This document shows positions 27,181 through 34,829 of a DNA stretch of 64,000 nucleotides, one piece after another. Under the pieces are notes generated by a model. That model was not told the DNA's origin and searched no databases. It worked only from the letters and a program-made list of their open reading frames with translations. Origin of the DNA: Gammaproteobacteria bacterium (GTDB lineage Bacteria > Pseudomonadota > Gammaproteobacteria > JAIEPX01); NCBI GenBank assembly GCA_019748175.1, contig JAIEPX010000008.1, forward strand, positions 434,001-498,000. Reading direction: 5' to 3'. The stretch's first letter is position 1; every line of letters begins with the position of its first letter. The position numbers and the translations under genes are program-made.

Positions 27181-28122
27181 TTAGTTTAGAGATAAGCTAA
27201 CAGAAGAGTCATTGAATTGTTGTTCTATCTCATCACGTGGTATTAGACGAAATTGAGCAACATTTGCTTTTAGAACATCACAAATTGCAAGACCTACTTG
27301 ATCATCGTGATACTCCTCACCCGCTTTGGCCCTTTGTTTAGCGTCGAAAGAGTAGTATCCATAATCGAAGCTCAAACCCGTACTAAGATTTTTAGCTTCA
27401 GCTAAATTATCATTATTATACGCGTTAATAGCCTCATTACTTTTTACAACCGCATGAACCAAATGAAGGTCATTATGAACGTCCTTCAGGTAAGCTGAAA
27501 TATCGATATAGTTCTTTTGCAAAGCCCTATATATATTATCGATACTATCTACAGCACCTTGAATCAATGTTAAATCAGTTTTACCTGATTGAACAAACTG
27601 CCCATAATACGCTGCAGCAAGATTATATTGCAGCAACAGCCTCAATGCGAATTTGTATTTTGAAAATTCGCTATCACGATTCGTCAGAAAACCGACTACT
27701 TTATGCTTATTAAAGTTGTCAACTTCACGTAAAGCATTAATTGCCTCTTCTACTGCTTTTGCGTAATCCTTACCTTTACAAGCATTGGCAGAAGAATCTA
27801 TGGCTTTCGTCAGTGCTTGAATGTCGTGATGTTTTGCATAGGTTTTTGCTACTGCCAGACTTGTCTTTAGTACCAATTGTAATGCAATACCTACAAGGCC
27901 ACCGACAGCAACACTACCATTAACAGCAGAACCTACTTGAGAAACCAATTCTGCAACATCTTGAACACTTTCAAGAACTTTACCCTTGTCTCGTTTTCCT
28001 TTAGCTAGTGATAGGTCATTGACTCTCTTTACAATTCTCTCGAAAGAATGGCTATCGACTACTGGAATACGAACTTGAAAATTATCTAAAGAAATTTGAT
28101 TTAATACTAATTTCGATTTCAT
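27181..28122 (-). CDS. Hypothetical 313-aa protein, helical
   Basis: This protein is 313 aa and mostly helical. A Gly/Val/Ala-rich stretch at about 60-95 (SAVNGSVAVGGLVGIALQLV) is hydrophobic enough to be an amphipathic or membrane-touching segment. Later parts resemble degenerate TPR helices (GKDYAKAVEEAINALREV; YNNDNLAEAKNLSTGLSFDY). No signal peptide and no catalytic motif are seen. It ends in a clear hairpin terminator and is divergent from the small paralogous gene pair at 28507 and 28981. Function unknown; TPR-like adaptor or effector is a guess. Confidence 0.65.
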   Translation of the reverse strand: MKSKLVLNQISLDNFQVRIPVVDSHSFERIVKRVNDLSLAKGKRDKGKVLESVQDVAELVSQVGSAVNGSVAVGGLVGIALQLVLKTSLAVAKTYAKHHDIQALTKAIDSSANACKGKDYAKAVEEAINALREVDNFNKHKVVGFLTNRDSEFSKYKFALRLLLQYNLAAAYYGQFVQSGKTDLTLIQGAVDSIDNIYRALQKNYIDISAYLKDVHNDLHLVHAVVKSNEAINAYNNDNLAEAKNLSTGLSFDYGYYSFDAKQRAKAGEEYHDDQVGLAICDVLKANVAQFRLIPRDEIEQQFNDSSVSLSLN

Positions 28123-28506
28123 GGCTGATACCTCTACGTTGATTTACCAAGTGCCGATGCAGTTGCATCGATCACGGTTCAACGGTAAAAAAATCAGCAA
28201 TTACTTAAAATTCGCAAAAGCACGTAAAATAACGCACTATTAAAATATTTTTGTAAGTACTATTGCGTAATAACGAAAATGACAAAAAGTTGCATACGTA
28301 AAGTTATCTACTGTCGGAGACATTTTTATGAGAGAAATCTAACGAAGACGAATAAAGCTATTAATTGATACAAATTATCAATCTGTTATAGATTCGTAGT
28401 AATTATATGGTGTGGTTAAGATACGTAATCTTACGGATTGGTTATTTAATAGGATTAATGTAAGTTAGTAACGTGTTTTAGGCAGTATATGTTAAGGAGA
28501 GTCATC
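28123..28506. other. AT-rich divergent intergenic region
   Basis: This 384-bp stretch lies between two divergent hypothetical genes. Several ACGTAA/TTACG-type motifs are scattered in it. One of them is the box at 28421 that is shared with the next paralog. I see no open frame or RNA gene. Confidence 0.5.
28421..28439 (+). promoter_or_regulatory. Shared upstream box, copy 1
   Basis: ATACGTAATCTTACGGATT lies 67 bp upstream of the ATG at 28507. A close copy, ATACGTATTTTGTACGGATT, lies 63 bp upstream of the paralogous gene at 28981. Similar position and sequence suggest a common regulator-binding site or promoter element. Confidence 0.45.
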
Positions 28507-28764
28507 ATGAGCAAAAGTTCAAAGGCAGAGTTGATTGGTTTGAAGAGCACTTGTTTGATTAATAATGCTCACAACCTGCTAGCCAGTGTACATAAAGCAG
28601 AATTCCAGCACCTCCGTACGGAATTCGAAAAAATACTTGATGACTATTTAGAAAAATCAACTCAAGTCACTGAGGAAGACATGCCAGGACTTATTCACGA
28701 TACAACATGGAATTTTGCTGTAATGCTTAAAAAAGCAGCAAAATTTACAAGAAATCAAGAGTAG
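28507..28764 (+). CDS. Small hypothetical protein, paralog A
   Basis: This 85-aa protein starts at the ATG at 28507, which follows AAGGAGAGTCATC. It is helical and charged. The core KAEFQHLRTEFEKILDDYLEKS aligns closely with QAEFQELHIEFERILDEYLEKS of the next gene, and MPGLIHDTTWNFAVMLKKAAKFT aligns with IPGLIKEATMKISNVLSKAAIYT. The two genes are therefore a tandem duplication that has diverged at the N-termini. A strong terminator follows at once. No known family is recognised; a small helical effector or regulator is possible. Confidence 0.75.
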   Translation: MSKSSKAELIGLKSTCLINNAHNLLASVHKAEFQHLRTEFEKILDDYLEKSTQVTEEDMPGLIHDTTWNFAVMLKKAAKFTRNQE

Positions 28765-28787
28765 TAATAAACAGTCAGAAAATAGAG

Positions 28788-28822
28788 GACAGTTTCTGTT
28801 AATACAGGAACTGTCTTTTTTT
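28788..28822 (+). terminator. Rho-independent terminator after paralog A
   Basis: GACAGTTTCTGT pairs with ACAGGAACTGTC over 12 bp (one G-T wobble) around a four-base loop. A run of eight T follows immediately. This is a textbook intrinsic terminator 24 bp after the stop codon, separating the two paralogous genes into single-gene transcripts. Confidence 0.9.
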
Positions 28823-28897
28823 AAAAAAATAAATCACGATCTTTAAAGCCCTTCTAGAAACCTATTTAAGTTAATTTTAAGTAATAGGAATTGTTTA

Positions 28898-28917
28898 ATA
28901 CGTATTTTGTACGGATT
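28898..28917 (+). promoter_or_regulatory. Shared upstream box, copy 2
   Basis: ATACGTATTTTGTACGGATT resembles the box at 28421 in sequence and in distance from the start codon of its gene. Because a terminator separates the genes, each needs its own promoter, which supports a regulatory role for the box. Confidence 0.45.
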
Positions 28918-28980
28918 AAAATTCTAAAAAACCATGGTAAATTGGTTACGTAATTAGATATTAAATGTTAGGAGGTGATT

Positions 28981-29283
28981 ATGAGTACTAAAATTAAAGC
29001 TGAAAGCAAAAGTTTGAATGGTTCTACATTCAGGAAAAGTACGCTTAACTTAGCAGCATTCATACAACAAGCAGAATTCCAAGAATTACATATAGAATTT
29101 GAAAGAATTCTTGATGAATATCTAGAAAAGTCTAAGTTAGCAAAGGAAGATGAAATTCCCGGATTAATAAAGGAGGCAACGATGAAAATTTCAAATGTAT
29201 TAAGCAAGGCAGCAATCTACACTAACTTACAAAATTGGTACGATGATGAATCATATAAGTTAAACCTAGATTCAGTGAATTAG
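28981..29283 (+). CDS. Small hypothetical protein, paralog B
   Basis: This 100-aa protein starts at the ATG at 28981 directly behind AGGAGGTG. It is the diverged twin of the gene at 28507, sharing the AEFQ-L--EFE-ILD-YLEKS helix and the PGLI block. It carries an extra acidic C-terminal tail (NWYDDESYKLNLDSVN). Short acidic tails occur on substrates of type IV secretion systems of the Dot/Icm class, but one example proves nothing. It lies convergent with the large STAND/LuxR gene. Confidence 0.75.
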   Translation: MSTKIKAESKSLNGSTFRKSTLNLAAFIQQAEFQELHIEFERILDEYLEKSKLAKEDEIPGLIKEATMKISNVLSKAAIYTNLQNWYDDESYKLNLDSVN

Positions 29284-29321
29284 AGCTTCGTAGTGGATCA
29301 CAACTGCAGAATCTATTTCAA

Positions 29322-29352
29322 AGCCAGTGCTTACTTGAAAAAAGCACTGGCT
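29322..29352. terminator. Hairpin between convergent genes
   Basis: AGCCAGTGCTT and AAGCACTGGCT form a perfect 11-bp stem with a 9-base loop. It lies between the stop of paralog B and the stop of the convergent 29378 gene. No long T-run follows on either strand, so termination strength is uncertain. Confidence 0.5.
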
Positions 29353-29377
29353 AATAGAATTAGTCGCTAAAGAGATA

Positions 29378-32300
29378 TTAACTGACTGCTGTCGAAGTTT
29401 CATTGAGTTGATTGCGAAGAGCAGAAATTATTTGAGCGTTGATCTTGGACATCAATTCTATTTTTGTTCTCGATTTAAAGCGTTTTTTAAGTTTATCAAG
29501 ATAAATCTCGACGGTGCGCTGAGATAGATGTAATTCATTTGCACTCTGCTTTGCCGATAATCCATCATGAAGTAAGAGTAAACACTGAGCCTCGCGTCGA
29601 GTCATTTCCAAATCTTCGCCATCAAAAATGACTGAGTAGATTTTGTTCTTGATAGGATTTTCTTTATCTTGAAGTTCACGGTTTCTGTTAAAGAGCTCGT
29701 GAAACATTTCGAGTGTTTCTTCGGTCAGTAGATGATTAGAGAAATCAATGTGGATTATTGAGCTGTTATTATTGAGTGCTTTTAGAATAAATAGCGCATC
29801 ATTATTAGAGATTTTATATTGATCCCTCAGTATTGCATGTGCGCTGAGATTGATATATCGGATTTGAGAATTACTTTCAATTAATGCCAAAAGACTTTTT
29901 AATATTTTTTTACTGTATCGCTGAGCTGGAATATTGAGTCTCTCTATAGTAGGATGAAACTTCAAAGCATTAAGTAAAAAACAAAACTGATTTGAGGTTA
30001 GTTGAAAGAGGGCTTTTCCACATAAGACTAAGTCTTGTAGGTCATGTGTGGCCAATAGAAAATCTGCATCTGAGAAGTTAATAATAGACCACATAATGTT
30101 GATTAGTGATTCTGGTGTAAGGCCAAATTGATTTGTTAAATTACGGCTCGCGCCATATTGAATTAATAAGTCACTAATTTTTTTATGTTTTTGAATTCGT
30201 GCACAAAAAAGAGGGCTGTATCCATAGTCATTAAATGTGTCAATTTTAAGGTGATCGAAATATTTTCTGAGAAGATGATCAGTCATTTGGTATTGGCCGG
30301 TCACTATCGCAGAAACCAATGGAGATGATTCGTGCGAGTCAATATTTGTTAAATGATGTGCTTTATCAGCTGCCGAAGGCAAGTGCTTCATCAAGGCTTC
30401 AAAAGCATTTATTGCTCCAGCCTGAATAGCTGAACCTAGAGGTGTGTGACCATATGAATTTCGTGCTTCTAAGTTAACGCCACGATTAATTAGCTCATCG
30501 ATAATATCGGTAAAGTTCGTGATGGCAGCTGCATGAATCACAGTGTTACCTTCTTGGTCTCTTTCACTAATTAAAGAAAAGCCAGTATCAATAAGCCATT
30601 GTGCAGTGTGGTGATAACCATACTTAACTGCTTGAATCAATATGCTTGATTTTTTAATATTATTCGTGTGCGCGAATCGTTCTTCCATTTCGTCGCATTG
30701 AATAAAATATTTTTTGGCTTCTTCTTTTTGATTATTCTCTAATAACATTGCAGCATAGTGGAATATTATGTTAGCAAAAACATGTTCATTTTCTTGCTGA
30801 TATTGTTTGGCAATTTCATACACATTTCTTTGGGTTTCTAATGCTTGAGATAGTTGGCCAGTGAGAAATTGAATTATACCCTCAAGATTATGAACCATCA
30901 AAGTCTCGATATTATTTGCGCTCCAGCGTTTTTCATATAATTTAATGGCTATATTGATATGATATTGAGATTGAGCTAAATCATTTTTATAGCAATAAAG
31001 TGAGCTAAGATTATAATGTTCTCTTCCAATTAAAAAATGGGTCTCACCAAAATGCTCAGCAAGTATATGGAGTAATGTCTCGTGGTGGGTAATAATATTA
31101 TCGATATCGTTTGTCAATTGAGGTACAAGGATATAGGCTGGTTTATATTGTGTATTCTCTTTACCAAATAGGACATGTTGATCAAAAGTGATGAGCCCTG
31201 ATGACACTGGAATTCTTCCAATTAATAACGATTGTTGTAGTGCTACCCCTAGATTGCTGACAGCTAATGCTATTTCAGGATTATCATATTCAGCGTTATA
31301 ATTATAAAAAAAGCGAGCAGACCGTTGATGATGTATTATTGCATCTTGGTAGTGACCTAGGCTTGTGTATACGGCCGCCAGATCAGCATCTAGTCTTGCC
31401 AGTTGGAGGCATAATCCTTGCCCTAATTGTTTCAATATTGATCGAGCGATCATTAATGTTTTCATCGCCGCTCTTGGATGCCCTAGAGTAAAATACTGGT
31501 ATAGGCCAAGCGTGTGTAATATTTCATAAAGATCATGATTTTGTATGCTATTTTGTAAAGCGAATTTAATGATCGTCATCGAATGAGGTAATATGTCAAT
31601 TATTTCTTTGCTTGCTTTTTTGATTAATCGTGTATCAAAATTGAAGTAATTTCTTACCGCTGCCAATAATTCTTCGACACAGGTTTTAATTTTTATTTCT
31701 TTAAAAAGTATATCCATGTATTTTAGTTGTAGTACTTGTTGAGTCATGCTATTTAATGAAATGTAATCGCCTTCAGAATGGTTGGAAATCAGTGAGTACT
31801 TCGACAGTATGCTGATGGTATCATTTAACTCTAGTCTATCTTTAAATAGAGTTGTCAGTAGATTCTTAGGGATTTTTTCATTATAGAGAAATATGCAATA
31901 GCGTAATAATTTTGAGACAGAATCTTTGGTTTTTAAAACATGTTCTATAGAAACATCCCAGGTTGTCCAGATTGTTTTACTGGAATCACCGATGTTAGTT
32001 TCAAATAAACGTTGTTGATAATTTGTTTTTTCATCCAGCAATGAAATATATCCCCTGATATTTTCTCCAGTCATTTGCATGTAAGACATGGCCTGTGCTA
32101 AAGCTAAAGGGTGATTTCCTAGTTTAACGCGTAGTCTATCAATATCATGAGTCTCATTTTCAGGAAAAAACATTTTAATGTAGTTGTAGCATTCATCCTG
32201 CGTGAATTCATAAATCTTAAAAGCGTATGGGCAGAATTGAGGATTTACTGTTGTAAATACAGCGTGGATAACGTCTTGAATATTATGTTTCTCAGGTCTC

Positions 32301-32698
32301 AAAAGCATAGGGTCTTCTAGCTCAAAATTAATATCATCAAATATGAGCAGACTATTTTTATGTTGTACGCTGATAGCGTTGTATATTTTATTAATCAGGT
32401 CAAAAGTATTATCACTTATAGGAACATCGAACTGTTTTGCCATGGCGATTAATAAGGAGTGTAGATGTTCTAAACTGTTGGGAGTTATCCAGGCTATATA
32501 AGCGTATGTTTTTGACCTTGAGGCTTCTTGAGCAATATGTGCAGCAAGCTGAGTTTTTCCACAGCCGTTCATTCCAGTGATGACAACAGATGTTGATGTA
32601 TTTTGATGATCAAGAAAATGTTGCTGAATTTGAAGTCGTAAATCTGTCCGATCTAAATAATGTGGTGTTAGAGTCGGAGCAAAACCAAAAACCGCCAA
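29378..32698 (-). CDS. STAND ATPase regulator: NB-ARC / TPR / ankyrin / LRR-like / LuxR HTH
   Basis: This is a 1106-aa protein. The NTPase has a Walker A TGMNGCGKT at 41-49, a Walker B LLIFDDI at 117-123 and the NHPLALAQA (GxP-type) motif, as in AP-ATPase/NB-ARC proteins. A helical TPR-like region spans about 350-680. Ankyrin repeats follow at about 685-850 (GNTVIHAAAITNFTDIIDELI; GHTPLGSAIQAGAINAFEAL). Leucine-rich repeats of ribonuclease-inhibitor type lie at about 930-1010. The last 65 residues are a LuxR/GerE helix-turn-helix (MTRREAQCLLLLHDGLSAKQ, LSQRTVEIYLDKLKKRF). LuxR STAND regulators bind DNA when a ligand frees the ATPase. Adding ankyrin and LRR sensor-type repeats is unusual. A terminator lies upstream at 32801. 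Ligand and targets are unknown; the neighbouring small paralogs are possible targets. Confidence 0.85.
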   Translation of the reverse strand: MAVFGFAPTLTPHYLDRTDLRLQIQQHFLDHQNTSTSVVITGMNGCGKTQLAAHIAQEASRSKTYAYIAWITPNSLEHLHSLLIAMAKQFDVPISDNTFDLINKIYNAISVQHKNSLLIFDDINFELEDPMLLRPEKHNIQDVIHAVFTTVNPQFCPYAFKIYEFTQDECYNYIKMFFPENETHDIDRLRVKLGNHPLALAQAMSYMQMTGENIRGYISLLDEKTNYQQRLFETNIGDSSKTIWTTWDVSIEHVLKTKDSVSKLLRYCIFLYNEKIPKNLLTTLFKDRLELNDTISILSKYSLISNHSEGDYISLNSMTQQVLQLKYMDILFKEIKIKTCVEELLAAVRNYFNFDTRLIKKASKEIIDILPHSMTIIKFALQNSIQNHDLYEILHTLGLYQYFTLGHPRAAMKTLMIARSILKQLGQGLCLQLARLDADLAAVYTSLGHYQDAIIHHQRSARFFYNYNAEYDNPEIALAVSNLGVALQQSLLIGRIPVSSGLITFDQHVLFGKENTQYKPAYILVPQLTNDIDNIITHHETLLHILAEHFGETHFLIGREHYNLSSLYCYKNDLAQSQYHINIAIKLYEKRWSANNIETLMVHNLEGIIQFLTGQLSQALETQRNVYEIAKQYQQENEHVFANIIFHYAAMLLENNQKEEAKKYFIQCDEMEERFAHTNNIKKSSILIQAVKYGYHHTAQWLIDTGFSLISERDQEGNTVIHAAAITNFTDIIDELINRGVNLEARNSYGHTPLGSAIQAGAINAFEALMKHLPSAADKAHHLTNIDSHESSPLVSAIVTGQYQMTDHLLRKYFDHLKIDTFNDYGYSPLFCARIQKHKKISDLLIQYGASRNLTNQFGLTPESLINIMWSIINFSDADFLLATHDLQDLVLCGKALFQLTSNQFCFLLNALKFHPTIERLNIPAQRYSKKILKSLLALIESNSQIRYINLSAHAILRDQYKISNNDALFILKALNNNSSIIHIDFSNHLLTEETLEMFHELFNRNRELQDKENPIKNKIYSVIFDGEDLEMTRREAQCLLLLHDGLSAKQSANELHLSQRTVEIYLDKLKKRFKSRTKIELMSKINAQIISALRNQLNETSTAVS

Positions 32699-32800
32699 AA
32701 GCTTCTCCCTAGGGTTAATCGTGACGTAAAGGTAACCATAGAAAGACTTAATGTCAATTAGGTCACAGAATGAGTGGTCAACAGAAGGAGTTTAAAATAA

Positions 32801-32830
32801 AAAAGGGACCCTGGTGGTTGGGTCCCTTTT
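32801..32830 (-). terminator. Strong rho-independent terminator
   Basis: AAAAGGGACCC pairs with GGGTCCCTTTT around an 8-base loop, with A-rich sequence on one flank and T-rich on the other, so it can act in both directions. It ends the minus-strand lipoprotein gene at 32848. Confidence 0.9.
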
Positions 32831-32847
32831 TCACACTTTAATATCCG

Positions 32848-33351
32848 TTATTCAGCCAAGGTGCTTGGGGGAGCATCGCCTGTGCTTTGGATAACGATTT
32901 TTTTAGGATGCTTCACTACAGTGCTACTGGGTGGTAGTACATTGTGAGTCTCATAATTATTCTGGGAACTGTGACGGTAGTCTTTAACAACCGCGGTATT
33001 CACTTCTTCACGTTGACTATAAGGCTTTACAACCGTTGTATTGTGCTGGTGATGATGATGAGGTTTTGGGCGAATGATCACTTGAGCTGATACGTGAGGT
33101 GCCTGGTGATAATAGTGAGGTCCGTAATAGTATGGGGCCTGACGGTTAATAATGACAGTAGGTCTTGGTTCGTAAACTTCAACGCGATGATAGACAGGAC
33201 GAGTGTGTTTCACGACCACGGTTTGTTCTGCAGGGTAATATCCATCGTCGTAAATATCGAGTGCTTGCACACAGCCTGAGAGCATAAGTGTCGATAAAAT
33301 AGCGACGGAGGCTAAGCGAATCGCTTGAGAAACTGATCGGTTGAGGGTCAT
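32848..33351 (-). CDS. Putative lipoprotein, Tyr/His/Pro-rich
   Basis: This protein has 167 aa when started at the ATG at 33351, where MTLNRSVSQAIRLASVAI-LSTLMLSGC gives a clean signal peptide with lipobox LSGC (Cys27); the open frame extends 14 codons further. The mature part is low-complexity, rich in Tyr, His, Pro and Val (RPTVIINRQAPYYYGPHYYH; KPHHHHQHN). The His cluster could bind metal ions. No catalytic motif. A strong terminator follows. It is likely an outer- or inner-membrane lipoprotein of unknown role. Confidence 0.75.
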   Translation of the reverse strand: MTLNRSVSQAIRLASVAILSTLMLSGCVQALDIYDDGYYPAEQTVVVKHTRPVYHRVEVYEPRPTVIINRQAPYYYGPHYYHQAPHVSAQVIIRPKPHHHHQHNTTVVKPYSQREEVNTAVVKDYRHSSQNNYETHNVLPPSSTVVKHPKKIVIQSTGDAPPSTLAE

Positions 33352-33455
33352 GAATAACTCCAAAAAATTGTAATCTCGTGACAATGCTAACAAGCGAATA
33401 TTAACGAAATCTTAAGAGTAACGCGTTGTTAGGAAATAGATGTAAACTAGATCGT

Positions 33456-34709
33456 TTAAGTTAGAACTAGTGGGTTCGTGAGAAAAGCTGCAGTAGCCCC
33501 AGCGGCGATCATGAGCAACATAAAGCAAGACATCAAGATAGCAAATTTCCCGCGTACGAAAGTCCAAGGTAAAACAAATTTTGGGATAAAACTTGCTAAA
33601 AGGGCGAGTAAAAGATTGTTGTGAGCTTCAATTAAACTCATCTGTTTGCCGATGTAAAGTGTGGCCGTGGCCAATGAGACGCCGTGAACTTCGAAAATGC
33701 CGCCAATTAAAGTTACTAAGTGGACACCTTCGGCACCAAAATAATTTTTTGTAAACGCTACTAATATTAGCATAATACCGATAATGCTGGATAAATAAAT
33801 GACTGCTTTAATATCCAGGGGGTTACGGGGTTCTTCGAAATCAGCATGGTTAGGTTTAGTGTGAAAAATGAGAAGAGTGCTCACCAGACCAATAAACATC
33901 ATGACAGCAACGGGAATAAGAACGGTAAGAAATAAATCATGAGCAGCTAATGTAATAATTATTGAAAACTCAGTTAACATACCTACTGTTGCAAGAATAC
34001 CAGCTGCTACAGCAATTCGTGTTCGATCAGGACGGTCTTTTAAAAAAACCGGTAAATTTGCGAAGACCGCGGTGCTTGAAACTAATCCACCGAAAAATCC
34101 TATGAACAACATCCCGAGTTGATCACCAAACAATCTAATCATCATATAACCGCCAAATTGTAATGAGGCAATTACGGCAATTAACATTCCAAAACGTTGA
34201 GGATTAAATAATCCCCAAGGGTCGACTGGATATCCAGGAAGAAAAATAATCACACTGAGGAATATAACCATTAATGCAGCTGCGGCCCGAATTTCTTTTG
34301 GTAATATCTTTTCGTTTATAAATGTATGCAGTTTATTTCGACTTAATAATAATATAAAAATTCCACCGCCTATTGCTGCAGTGAGTGCCATATCAAATTT
34401 AGACATATAACCCAAACAGAAGACAATGCCGCCGGTGAGCGTTGTTGTGAGGCCAACACTCGACATCACTTTTGCTCCTTTTGATGTGATGTAGTAGCTG
34501 AGTAAGATCGCTGAGAGTACAAAAGCACTTAGAATCATTGAGATACGAACATCTTCTACATAGGCGGCCATAGTTCCTAGGAGCGCCACTATTATAAAAC
34601 TGCGCACACCTAAACCTTTCATCCCCTTAGGTAGACTTCTTTCTCTGTCCACACCGATAAATAAACCTATCAGAAACGAAATCATGAAAGGTTGCATCTT
34701 AACGAGCAT
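33456..34709 (-). CDS. MgtC/SapB-DUF4010 family membrane protein
   Basis: This 417-aa polytopic protein has about 11-12 membrane segments. The N-terminus FLIGLFIGVDRERSLPKGMKGLGVRSFIIVALLGTMAAY is the MgtC/SapB-type block, and the rest is the DUF4010 domain (GLVSSTAVFANL, FFGGLVSSTA). The start ATG follows AAGGATTGATCA. MgtC-like proteins are linked to growth in low magnesium and survival in macrophages, but long DUF4010 members are not characterised. It is divergent from clpB. Confidence 0.88.
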   Translation of the reverse strand: MLVKMQPFMISFLIGLFIGVDRERSLPKGMKGLGVRSFIIVALLGTMAAYVEDVRISMILSAFVLSAILLSYYITSKGAKVMSSVGLTTTLTGGIVFCLGYMSKFDMALTAAIGGGIFILLLSRNKLHTFINEKILPKEIRAAAALMVIFLSVIIFLPGYPVDPWGLFNPQRFGMLIAVIASLQFGGYMMIRLFGDQLGMLFIGFFGGLVSSTAVFANLPVFLKDRPDRTRIAVAAGILATVGMLTEFSIIITLAAHDLFLTVLIPVAVMMFIGLVSTLLIFHTKPNHADFEEPRNPLDIKAVIYLSSIIGIMLILVAFTKNYFGAEGVHLVTLIGGIFEVHGVSLATATLYIGKQMSLIEAHNNLLLALLASFIPKFVLPWTFVRGKFAILMSCFMLLMIAAGATAAFLTNPLVLT

Positions 34710-34770
34710 TGATCAATCCTTGTTCCATTTTTCCTACACGAACTGCATCAGTTAACTTTCGTCAACCATA

Positions 34771-34797
34771 CTTGAATATTAGTCCTTCCGCCTATAT
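34771..34797 (+). promoter_or_regulatory. Candidate sigma-32 heat-shock promoter of clpB
   Basis: CTTGAAT at 34771 resembles the sigma-32 -35 box CTTGAAA. About 13-14 bp later GCCTATAT at 34790 resembles the CCCCATAT -10. It is 33 bp upstream of the clpB ATG. ClpB is a heat-shock gene in related bacteria, which supports the reading. Confidence 0.5.
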
Positions 34798-34829
34798 CTA
34801 TAGTATAGGCACATTTTAGGAGATACGCG

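Noticed and set aside
29322..29352. Calling this hairpin a strong intrinsic terminator
   Set aside because: The stem is perfect but neither strand has a proper T-run next to it, so it is listed only with moderate confidence.
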